Notes under the pieces: generated by a model
Databases searched by the model: none
The model's input: only the letters and a program-made list of their open reading frames with translations
What the model was told of the DNA's origin: nothing
Source of the DNA: a virus
Virus record (IMG/VR): IMGVR_UViG_3300046740_000326
Location: 1 to 24,834 of that record
Reading direction: 5' to 3' (one strand)
Length of the DNA: 24,834 nucleotides
Position numbers and translations under genes: made by a program
Shown here: piece by piece, positions 15,688 to 21,329 of the stretch
Layout of the letters: each line of letters opens with the position of its first letter
How positions within the stretch are numbered: position 1 is the first letter of the stretch

Positions 15688-16160
15688 GCTCGTTGCTCCT
15701 GTAGCGCGTGAGGTCCGTCTACCATCCCGATCAGCTCCTTCCGCACTTCCTCGGGCGTGCTGCCATCGGGCATCCAGCGTTCGCTGATAACTTGGACCGC
15801 GTCATCAAAAAACAGGTTGAATTCGGTTTGAGACATCGCCGCAAACGAAGTCGACTGCGGCACATAACAAACCTTGCCGTTGCTCGCGTCAACAAATGTG
15901 TCAACCCTGCCGGTTGCGAGCTTTAGTGCGACGTGTATTTTTTCGCGCGGCACGCCTGCAAACATTGGGCAATGCATCGAAATGAACTCTATCGCAGCCC
16001 AATATAACCTATGGTGCCGCGGGTTTCTCCGCTGTATCACCTCGCAGCCAACGTCGCGGCCGTCCTTCAGCTTGTGCAACAGGTCGGCGCCCTCGTCGTC
16101 GACCGACACGAGGCAAGGTCGCCCGGCAATGTTGGTTTTCCGCAGGACGACTTCGGTCAT
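15684..16160 (-). CDS. DUF1367-like phage protein
   Basis: 158 aa. The block VIQRRNPRHHRLYWAAIEFI and the later MSQTEFNLFFDDAVQVI are the features I associate with DUF1367, a phage early-region family of unproven function, often beside recombination genes as here. GGAGG sits 8 bases before the ATG. The C-terminus is acidic and helical. Coupled to the downstream HNH/DUF968-like gene by ATGA overlap. Confidence 0.68.
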   Translation of the reverse strand: MTEVVLRKTNIAGRPCLVSVDDEGADLLHKLKDGRDVGCEVIQRRNPRHHRLYWAAIEFISMHCPMFAGVPREKIHVALKLATGRVDTFVDASNGKVCYVPQSTSFAAMSQTEFNLFFDDAVQVISERWMPDGSTPEEVRKELIGMVDGPHALQEQRA

Positions 16161-16177
16161 TTTACGTGCCTCCAGCC

Positions 16178-16360
16178 TTACTCATTGGCCCTGAGCCGGG
16201 CGATGACGGCGCAAGCCTTGATTTCCAGCCCAAGCTCCGTGCCTTCATCTACGCGGGAAGCGATATCTTCAAGCGCCGCGAGCAGCTCGGCGTTGACCGT
16301 GCGTAGGCGCAGCACCTCTGCCTCCAGTTGGCGCAGGACGAGCGTGTCGGCAACCAGCAC
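16178..16360 (-). CDS. small coiled-coil phage protein
   Basis: 60 aa from a GTG with GGAG six bases upstream. The frame stays open further upstream to a TTG at 16444, but that extension has no clear ribosome binding site and would run through a palindrome, so the shorter start is preferred. The helix LVLRQLEAEVLRLRTVNAELLAALEDIASRV is a coiled coil, related in layout to the genes at 12613-12828 and 12825-13130. Function unknown. Confidence 0.55.
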   Translation of the reverse strand: MLVADTLVLRQLEAEVLRLRTVNAELLAALEDIASRVDEGTELGLEIKACAVIARLRANE

Positions 16361-16379
16361 CGCATTCTCCAAATATGGT

Positions 16380-16433
16380 CCCCGAGGCCCTGGCGGTTGC
16401 GGGCGGGGAGCCCTGAGCTCCAGAGCCTCGGGG
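16380..16433. repeat. 14-bp inverted repeat, palindrome unit 1
   Basis: CCCCGAGGCCCTGG (16380-16393) is the inverse of CCAGAGCCTCGGGG (16420-16433) with one mismatch and a 26-base loop. The loop itself holds GGAGC/GCTCC. It is the first of two related palindromes downstream of the PEP-CTERM gene. Confidence 0.65.
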
Positions 16434-16488
16434 TTGCCGTTCAAACGGGAGCACGGGGCACCGTGGCCGCCTGAACAACGGGAACGGT

Positions 16489-16538
16489 GAGGCCCCGGCA
16501 GCAGGGCAACAGGGAGCCGCCGGAGCCTCGTGGCGGCT
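16489..16538. repeat. inverted repeat, palindrome unit 2, overlapping hairpin
   Basis: GAGGCCCCGGC (16489-16499) pairs with GCCGGAGCCTC (16519-16529) with one mismatch. An alternative 7-bp stem AGCCGCC/GGCGGCT (16515-16521 and 16532-16538) overlaps it, and a 5-bp stem AGGCG/CGCCT follows at 16540-16557. No T-run follows on either strand, so a standard intrinsic terminator is not clear, but transcription termination after the PEP-CTERM gene is plausible. Confidence 0.6.
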
Positions 16539-16571
16539 TAGGCGGGATGAGTCGCCTGAGCCGTTTTGGGA

Positions 16572-17336
16572 TTAGGCCTTGAGCGCGCGCCGACGCCGCT
16601 GGAACGCCCAGAGGCCCGCACACGCCGCGAACAGCCCAGGTAACCCGGCACCAGCAACCGGGCCGGGTACGGCCGCCGCTGATTGCGCGAAGAAGACAAA
16701 ACTGTCCGCTCCGTCGTTGGACGACATGCAGGTCCCACTCCCGAAGGTCTGGCCTTCAGCAGTAGTACCGCAGCCAAGGATGGCGTTGAGCCCGACCGTG
16801 AAGTTAGCCGAACCAGCCAATCCCAGGATGGTGTTGAACTCGGCCCTCTGTTGAGCGTCGAGCTCGAAGTCGAAAACGGCGTTGCCGTTTCCCTGTTGGA
16901 TGGCGAGAATGGCCGCGCTGAAGTCGATCGAAGACGCCAGCGCGAACGAGCCCACCGCATTGCCCGCGGTGTCCCAGATGGTGAGCCGCATGGCGTCGAG
17001 CGTGATGCCGGAGTTGCCGGTCTGGTTCGAGTTGAACCCGATGCCGACGTTAGCTCCCGAGTTCCAGCCCAACGCTCCGATGGTGGGAGTACCGCCCTTG
17101 TCAGCCCCGGCGATGGCCTCGTCCTGCAAGGCGTTGCCGAACAGGTGGGCGCCGAACTCGATGCCGTTGTTCTGCAAAGTCAAGGCCCGGTGGACGTTAC
17201 CGAACCCTGACGCACCAACGTCGACAAACGCGCCGAGGATGTCGCCTGCGCCGAAAAGGACGATGTCGGCTTGGGCAGGTGCGGTGAAGACAAGCGCCGT
17301 CGCGCTCGCCAGGGCCGCCAGTGTGAGACGTTTCAT
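16572..17336 (-). CDS. PEP-CTERM-type exported surface protein (moron)
   Basis: 254 aa. A Sec signal peptide (~1-23, ending APAQA-DIV) leads to a Gly/Asn-rich beta domain with repeated hydrophobic strands and two Cys (LGCGTTAEG, GTCMSS). The C-terminus has the three-part sorting tail: VPGPVAGAGLPG, a hydrophobic helix and a basic end QRRRRALKA. In PEP-CTERM proteins that tail is recognised by host exosortase and the protein goes to the surface or extracellular matrix. AAGGA lies 8 bases upstream. Only 30 bases separate it from the preceding gene, so it may share the left-operon transcript. Function unproven; its place in a phage is odd. Confidence 0.78.
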   Translation of the reverse strand: MKRLTLAALASATALVFTAPAQADIVLFGAGDILGAFVDVGASGFGNVHRALTLQNNGIEFGAHLFGNALQDEAIAGADKGGTPTIGALGWNSGANVGIGFNSNQTGNSGITLDAMRLTIWDTAGNAVGSFALASSIDFSAAILAIQQGNGNAVFDFELDAQQRAEFNTILGLAGSANFTVGLNAILGCGTTAEGQTFGSGTCMSSNDGADSFVFFAQSAAAVPGPVAGAGLPGLFAACAGLWAFQRRRRALKA

Positions 17337-17366
17337 TTCGGATATCCTTGTTTGAAGGTGAAAGGC

Positions 17367-17576
17367 TCATTCCCCGTGCCGTGCTATTTCATGCCGCCCC
17401 CCTTTCGTTTCCCGCTCCCGCCGGTCGATCCAGGTCGCCAGCGTGTCGCGCGTCGTGTGCGCGGGTTCGTAACTTGCGGCCCAGCCGCCGCGGCGTGTGG
17501 CCTCCATCCATTTGGCGTGCTCGGCGCGCAGCTCGGCTAGCGTCATCGCGCTGTATGGCTTGCAAATGACGATCAT
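17367..17576 (-). CDS. small phage protein, unknown
   Basis: 69 aa from the ATG that overlaps the YqaJ exonuclease stop (ATGA); longer open-frame starts lie inside that gene. Sequence: a short beta start (MIVICKPYSA), a helical charged middle (LAELRAEHAKWMEATRRGG) and a helix TRDTLATWIDRRERET. The position next to recombination genes suggests an accessory role but no motif supports it. Confidence 0.6.
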   Translation of the reverse strand: MIVICKPYSAMTLAELRAEHAKWMEATRRGGWAASYEPAHTTRDTLATWIDRRERETKGGRHEIARHGE

Positions 17577-18205
17577 GCGGCCTTCCAGAACGGATAGAGC
17601 CGGGTCAGGTCGTCCATCTTGCGGTCGAGCTCGCCCAAAAACTCGACCACGTCGCGTTCTAAGCTGGCGATCTGCACGTCGTCGCGCGTCACGCGCTTGA
17701 CGAACAGCCGCATGTTTTCCGGCATGCGCGGATCGAACGACACCCAGTCGCACCATTGCCGCCGCCCGGTGCAGGCCATCTGCCATTGCATTTGCAGCAC
17801 GTATTTTGCCGGCATGGGACTGCCGAGCAGCGTATCAATGTGAGTGGCCGTGTTCGGGCACTTGATCTCGACGAGGCCATCTGCGCCGACGAGCCCATCA
17901 GGACTGGCGCCGGTCATCTCGATTACCGGATGATCGATGAAGCCGCTCGGCTCGACCGTGACATCGGTGTGCCATTCATAGGCTGCGCGTGCTTGCGGCT
18001 CGGTGTCGGTGCCCCATTGCATGGCCGCGTTTGTGTAGCTATCGCCCGGCACGCCGGTCAGCCGCTCGGCGACAAGCTGCGCCATGTAGTTGGCGCGCGA
18101 GGCGCCCCAGCCGCTCTTGGTCTTCGCGAGCGCGTCGGCCAGGCGCGAGGCTGTCAACTTGCCCAGCCGCTGCGCGTGCCAAGCACTTGTCCCCTGCTCG
18201 ATCAT
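17573..18205 (-). CDS. YqaJ-type viral recombinase / lambda-exonuclease-like nuclease
   Basis: 210 aa, the usual size for the family. GTSAWHAQRLGKLTASR at the start, then the PD-(D/E)XK core: SPDG (101-104, D103) and EIKCPN (E113, K115), followed by KYVLQMQWQMACTGR, the Gln-containing helix of lambda-exonuclease relatives. It resects double-stranded ends 5'-3' and hands the 3' strand to the annealing protein encoded just upstream (ERF), together making a phage recombination pair. ATGA overlap with the ERF gene. Confidence 0.9.
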   Translation of the reverse strand: MIEQGTSAWHAQRLGKLTASRLADALAKTKSGWGASRANYMAQLVAERLTGVPGDSYTNAAMQWGTDTEPQARAAYEWHTDVTVEPSGFIDHPVIEMTGASPDGLVGADGLVEIKCPNTATHIDTLLGSPMPAKYVLQMQWQMACTGRRQWCDWVSFDPRMPENMRLFVKRVTRDDVQIASLERDVVEFLGELDRKMDDLTRLYPFWKAA

Positions 18206-18921
18206 TTCTTCATCTTTCTGCTGAGTTGCGCGAGGGCCTCGCCGTATTTTGCGGCGCGTATATCAGCGAGGCTCCCAACGCCCATGAGGGCGCAGAACCG
18301 CGCGATGTCGACGCCGGTGTTGGTGCAGATCACGTTCAGGTCGGCCAACTGCTCGGCGGTGATCGGTCCGCCCTTTCCGGTGGCGTCGTCGTCTACCGCG
18401 GCCGCTAACCCGAGGGCTGCTTTCAAGGAATACCGCTGGAGATACGAGAGTGCGGACCCTACGGCTTGCACCGCGTTTTTCGAGCCTGAGGTGTCTGGCG
18501 CAGACGAGAGAGTGTTTTCCTCGCTGTGGCCGTCGCGATGGCTGATGATGCACGTGACGCTCACACGCTTATCGTCCACGTGCGTGCGGAATCGGTACGA
18601 TAGGCCATGCGCGGAAAGCTCGTCGCCAATCGCCTCGGCGATGGCGGCGAGGTCTTCGTACCAATAGGTGGTGCGCCCGGTCCCCGCATCCATCTTGCGG
18701 TTCTTAACGATCACCGGGAAATTGCAGTCGGCGATCGCGGTTTCAAACGCACGGCGGGCTTGTCTGGCCTCCCAACGCTCAACGAGGTCCATAAGTTTGG
18801 CGGCGAGTTCGGTGTCACCGCGCGCGACGGCCATGCCGAGCATCGCTTGTGGCGTGATCGGCGAGGTGACTGCGCCGCCGGTCACTGGCGGAAGGGCCAT
18901 GATATTGGTTTCGTCGGTCAT
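18202..18921 (-). CDS. erf: ERF-family single-strand annealing protein
   Basis: 239 aa. The ERF core is seen as FETAIADCNFPVIVKNRKMD, RTTYWYEDLAAIAEAI, LSAHGLSYRFRT, VSVTCIISHRDGHSEENTL and SALSYLQRYSLKAALGLA, followed by the common 'DDDATGKGG' linker and a C-terminal helical tail. It anneals complementary single strands, and in P22 helps circularise the genome. The start is taken at the second ATG (18921), because it overlaps the stop of the 27-aa gene and has GGGAG about 10 bases upstream; the ATG at 18930 has almost no spacing. Confidence 0.9.
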   Translation of the reverse strand: MTDETNIMALPPVTGGAVTSPITPQAMLGMAVARGDTELAAKLMDLVERWEARQARRAFETAIADCNFPVIVKNRKMDAGTGRTTYWYEDLAAIAEAIGDELSAHGLSYRFRTHVDDKRVSVTCIISHRDGHSEENTLSSAPDTSGSKNAVQAVGSALSYLQRYSLKAALGLAAAVDDDATGKGGPITAEQLADLNVICTNTGVDIARFCALMGVGSLADIRAAKYGEALAQLSRKMKK

Positions 18922-19001
18922 TGCGGCCATTCTCCCGTGATCACGCGGACCATCAGCATTACGAAAACGAAAAAGAGGAACATCGCGAGCAGGATACTCA
19001 T
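18918..19001 (-). CDS. 27-aa single-pass membrane protein
   Basis: A tiny gene, almost entirely one transmembrane helix (MSILLAMFLFFVFVMLMVRV) with a short tail. Its ATG overlaps the stop of the 31-aa gene (ATGA), its TGA overlaps the ERF start, and AGGTG sits five bases upstream. The gap between HNH and ERF genes would otherwise be empty. Function unknown; possibly toxic or regulatory to the host membrane. Confidence 0.6.
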   Translation of the reverse strand: MSILLAMFLFFVFVMLMVRVITGEWPQ

Positions 19002-19093
19002 GCGAGCACCTGGACCAGCACCATCAGCGCGCCGACAAACATGACCAGCGCGAATATCGCGAGCAGGTCGGAAGCTTCACGATCGAGCGACAC
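18998..19093 (-). CDS. 31-aa single-pass membrane protein
   Basis: GTG start preceded by GGAG at 8 bases; a short charged N-terminus (SLDREASD) then one hydrophobic helix (LLAIFALVMFVGALMVLVQV). The stop overlaps the start of the 27-aa gene. The pair of coupled tiny membrane proteins sits between the tandem-repeat array and ERF. Confidence 0.55.
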   Translation of the reverse strand: MSLDREASDLLAIFALVMFVGALMVLVQVLA

Positions 19094-19108
19094 GGTAGTT
19101 TCTCCGGG

Positions 19109-19148
19109 TGTCAGGGTTTGTCGGGATTTGTCGCGATTTGTCGGCATT
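19109..19148. repeat. four tandem 10-bp repeats (consensus TGTCGGGATT)
   Basis: The units TGTCAGGGTT, TGTCGGGATT, TGTCGCGATT and TGTCGGCATT follow each other with exact 10-base period, about one helical turn, between the HNH gene stop and the 31-aa gene. The last unit runs into the HNH stop codon. The phasing would let a protein bind on one face of the DNA; on the transcript the complementary strand would read GACAAAUCCC-like repeats. Confidence 0.8.
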
Positions 19149-19665
19149 ATTCGGCGGTGAAGGTGGGATCGGAAACTTTGAGGCCGCGCGCGTAGCGGCG
19201 TGAATTTCGTGCTTGCTGCTGGGGCGTCGCCCAGCGAACATTTCCGGGTTCGTAGTGTCCGCCATTATCGATACGATCGACGGAATGGCGCAACGGCCTA
19301 GGTCCGATGTGAGCCAAGAACGCCGCAAAATTCTTGCGCCATTCCGGATGAATGCGGACACCTCGTGCGCCCCATCCGGAATAATCCTTCGATGATGGGT
19401 TTTCGCATCGTTGGATCATTGCGCACCAGCTGCGATATTCTGGAGTTCCAAACATCCCATGTTTGGTGGATGCCGCCTTAGTCTTTCTAATGCGTTCGCA
19501 TCGGCAAGATATTGTGTTTCCCGCGCGCAGATTGCCGGTAGTAACGGTCGTCTTTCGACCGCAATCGCATTGGCATTCCCAAGCGGCGTGAGCACCACGT
19601 TTCCCGGCCCTTTCAAGGACTGTCAAAAGGCCAAACCGCTCGCCGATCAGATCTGGAACCTTCAC
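19147..19665 (-). CDS. HNH homing-type endonuclease with captured C-terminal tail
   Basis: 172 aa, GTG start with GGAG 8 bases upstream, three bases after the previous stop. The N-terminal zinc-binding module has LIGERFGLLTVLERAG and Cys31/33/35 with Cys54/56 (WECQCDCG, ISCRC). Then come YRSWCAMIQRCENP, GWGARGVRIHPEWR and SVDRIDNGGHYEPGNVRWATP (128-148), which is the HNH/AP2-associated core of free-standing phage homing endonucleases. Such proteins cut DNA lacking the gene and spread it. Its last 15 residues, YARGLKVSDPTFTAE, resemble the end of the upstream protein and are not part of the usual HNH fold. Confidence 0.8.
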   Translation of the reverse strand: MKVPDLIGERFGLLTVLERAGKRGAHAAWECQCDCGRKTTVTTGNLRAGNTISCRCERIRKTKAASTKHGMFGTPEYRSWCAMIQRCENPSSKDYSGWGARGVRIHPEWRKNFAAFLAHIGPRPLRHSVDRIDNGGHYEPGNVRWATPQQQARNSRRYARGLKVSDPTFTAE

Positions 19666-19668
19666 GGG

Positions 19669-20007
19669 TCATTCTCCGGCGGAAAAAGATTTGTCAACGA
19701 CCCTGAGGCCACGCGTATATTCAGTCGAAGCATTGGCCTCGATGAAGTCGAGCAACGCGTCGGGGATCATGTCGCTTGCATCGAGCAGGTTCGCCACTTT
19801 GATCGCGATGTCCTCGGTCACGTCCCGCGACCAACCCTCAACCGGGTTGAAGGCAAACACCTTCATGACGCGCGTCAGGTTTCCGTTGATGATGTCGTCG
19901 ATCGTGGCCGCGCGGCTGCAGCTATCCTCAAGCGAGCGTTCGGCGAAGTAGCCGGCCGTCTCTTGGTGGGCGCAGAGGATCGCGTAGTGGGTCAGGTCAG
20001 AGGTCAT
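19669..20007 (-). CDS. small early protein, unknown
   Basis: 112 aa from an ATG with GAGG seven bases upstream, overlapping the methyltransferase stop. Helical and acidic (YFAERSLEDSCSRAATIDDII, VTEDIAIKVANLLDASDMIPDALLDFIE). The tail (YTRGLRVVDKSFSAGE) reappears at the end of the downstream HNH protein. The start word MTSDLTH is shared with the 72-aa gene at 20551. Function unknown. Confidence 0.65.
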   Translation of the reverse strand: MTSDLTHYAILCAHQETAGYFAERSLEDSCSRAATIDDIINGNLTRVMKVFAFNPVEGWSRDVTEDIAIKVANLLDASDMIPDALLDFIEANASTEYTRGLRVVDKSFSAGE

Positions 20008-20558
20008 GGGTTTACCTCGAAGAATGCTTGAGCGAAGCCCATCGGCGTTTCGCTGCGTTGTGCTTGGCGGGTTGGTGACGGAGAAAGCCTGTGCATCTTG
20101 CTGCCCTCGACGGCCTCGACCTTGGCCTTCATTGGCGGATTGAACCGGCCCCAAAGCAGGGTTTTTTTGGTATAAGGATCGCCATAGTCAGCGGGATCGA
20201 AGTCCATGATGGGCTCGCCCAGCCAGTGCCGAAGGCGACCGATCGGGTTCTCGATCACCCACCATTGCGGGCGGTGAACCATGATGATGCGGCAGCAGGC
20301 ATCGACCAGCGCAAGCCCCTCAAGGAGTTTCCGTTCGCCCTTGCCCTCCCACCAGCGCGCGCCCGAACTGGCAAACTCGGTGCAAGGAGGCGCGGCGAGC
20401 ACGCCGCGCACCGGATAGGGCAGTGCGCAAAACAGCCGCACATCCTCGCCATGCTGCAAGTCAACTTGCCGCACGTCATATCCGGCATCGCGATAAGGAC
20501 GCGACCAGTTGCCGGTAAAGTCGCAAAGGGAAAGCACGGTCAGCATCCCATCAGCCAT
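20004..20558 (-). CDS. DNA cytosine C5-methyltransferase-like protein
   Basis: 184 aa. Motif-I-like LSLCDFTGNWSRPYRDAGYDV near the start, the motif IV loop AAPPCTEFA with the likely catalytic C59, and WVIENP (motif VI, E103), followed by KKTLLWGRF. Late conserved motifs and a target-recognition domain are short or absent, so this is a reduced enzyme of a kind found in phages, possibly protecting phage DNA from restriction. Whether it is active is open. The ATG overlaps the previous stop. Confidence 0.72.
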   Translation of the reverse strand: MADGMLTVLSLCDFTGNWSRPYRDAGYDVRQVDLQHGEDVRLFCALPYPVRGVLAAPPCTEFASSGARWWEGKGERKLLEGLALVDACCRIIMVHRPQWWVIENPIGRLRHWLGEPIMDFDPADYGDPYTKKTLLWGRFNPPMKAKVEAVEGSKMHRLSPSPTRQAQRSETPMGFAQAFFEVNP

Positions 20559-20769
20559 TGTCGATCACGCGGAAGCGCGTCTCGTGGACGCAGAGGCGTC
20601 CGCCATCAGAGAATTTGACGATGTGCCAGCCCGGCCTCTTGTCGCCGCTCACGGTGGTCCAGCGGGCGATAGTCGCCATTTCGGGCTTCACTCCGAAGTC
20701 TTCGCCGCCGAAGAGTTCGATCCGCGTTCCGGCGGCGAGGTCGATCGGGTGGGTGAGGTCGGAGGTCAT
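20551..20769 (-). CDS. small beta-rich early protein, unknown
   Basis: 72 aa, chosen start ATG overlapping the stop of the 59-aa gene. Leader MTSDLTHPIDL, then beta-like strands (GTRIELFGGEDFG, EMATIARWTTV, PGWHIVKFSDGGRLCVHETRFRVID). It looks like a small phage SH3/beta-barrel protein, with the leader shared with neighbours. No family is recognised. Confidence 0.6.
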   Translation of the reverse strand: MTSDLTHPIDLAAGTRIELFGGEDFGVKPEMATIARWTTVSGDKRPGWHIVKFSDGGRLCVHETRFRVIDNG

Positions 20770-20945
20770 GCTGGCCTCCGGACCGCGTGCAGCGAGCACT
20801 TGTGCGGCAGCAAGCCCATGGGAATGTCGCAATGGAAGTGGCAACAGCAGCGATCCTCGACGGGACCGGCGCAGCATCCGCAGCCGGGCTGGAAACCGCG
20901 CTGTCCGGGGTTCAGGCCGATCGGGTGGGTGGGGGCGTGGGCCAT
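20766..20945 (-). CDS. Cys/His-rich small early protein
   Basis: 59 aa, first gene behind the leftward promoter, with GGAG six bases before the ATG. Eight Cys and several His in compact groups (PGCGCCAG, RCCCHFHC, LPHKCSLH), so it probably binds one or two zinc ions. First-expressed small zinc proteins in phages may act on host transcription, but that is inference. The TGA overlaps the next ATG. Confidence 0.62.
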   Translation of the reverse strand: MAHAPTHPIGLNPGQRGFQPGCGCCAGPVEDRCCCHFHCDIPMGLLPHKCSLHAVRRPA

Positions 20946-20969
20946 GTGGTGCTCCGTTGTTGTGGGAGC

Positions 20970-20997
20970 ACTATACACGGTTCGTGTAGACCGTCAA
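20970..20997 (-). promoter_or_regulatory. leftward early promoter (PL-like) with operator in the spacer
   Basis: Read leftward: TTGACG (20997-20992), 16-base spacer, TATAGT (20975-20970). Start of transcription would be near 20963, leaving ~18 bases of leader with GGAG before the ATG at 20945. The dyad TACACG-GTT-CGTGTA (20974-20988) covers spacer and -10, so a bound repressor would block the promoter. Confidence 0.75.
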
Positions 20998-21005
20998 GCG
21001 CAATA

Positions 21006-21021
21006 TACACAAATTATGTGT
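21006..21021. promoter_or_regulatory. operator-like dyad ACACA-AATTA-TGTGT
   Basis: Perfect 5-base arms beside the leftward promoter. With its left flank it reads TACAC-N7-GTGT, comparable to TACAC-N7-GTATA at 21683-21699 beside the Cro-like gene, suggesting one regulator may bind both sites. Confidence 0.5.
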
Positions 21022-21099
21022 TCACGGAAAGTTTACCAATCGGGGCCGTTTTTGTTCCAATCAACATCTGGTGGGTGGACGTATGATCTTTCGCCGGCA

Positions 21100-21115
21100 A
21101 CACAGTCCAATGTGT
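21100..21115. promoter_or_regulatory. dyad ACACA-N6-TGTGT before the 66-aa gene
   Basis: Inverted arms directly upstream of AGGAGTAGGA, the ribosome binding site of the gene at 21128. Could be an operator of the same family or an RNA stem affecting translation. Confidence 0.4.
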
Positions 21116-21127
21116 CAGGAGTAGGAA

Positions 21128-21328
21128 ATGCGAAAGAGTGGCGCCAAAAACCACAAGCGGTTGTATCAATTGCGGCGCATCGCCATACAACTTGCCGATC
21201 AGTTGCCCGAAGATCGCGACGAGGCACGGCTCGTCCTACTGTTCACCCGGCAGGTGTTCGAGGACTTCCTGACAAAAGGGGAATTTGCCACCGCGGAAAA
21301 CGCGGTCGGGCTAGCGGTCGTAAAGTAA
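21128..21328 (+). CDS. small basic protein in the immunity region
   Basis: 66 aa, ATG after a strong AGGAGTAGGA. Basic N-terminus (MRKSGAKNHKRLYQLRRIAIQL) then an acidic helix (LPEDRDEARLVLLFTRQVFEDFL). It faces the repressor gene with a single base between the two stop codons, and is expressed rightward from the intergenic region. It may be a small regulator, but no family is recognised. Confidence 0.6.
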   Translation: MRKSGAKNHKRLYQLRRIAIQLADQLPEDRDEARLVLLFTRQVFEDFLTKGEFATAENAVGLAVVK

Positions 21329-21329
21329 G

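Noticed and set aside
16361-16444. TTG-started extension of the small coiled-coil gene
   Set aside because: No ribosome binding site, low-complexity sequence and a palindrome in the region. GTG at 16360 has GGAG at proper spacing.
21046-21090. Rightward promoter for the 66-aa gene
   Set aside because: TATGAT-like boxes have no -35 at suitable distance. The true promoter may lie elsewhere in the gap, and the sequence alone is not enough.
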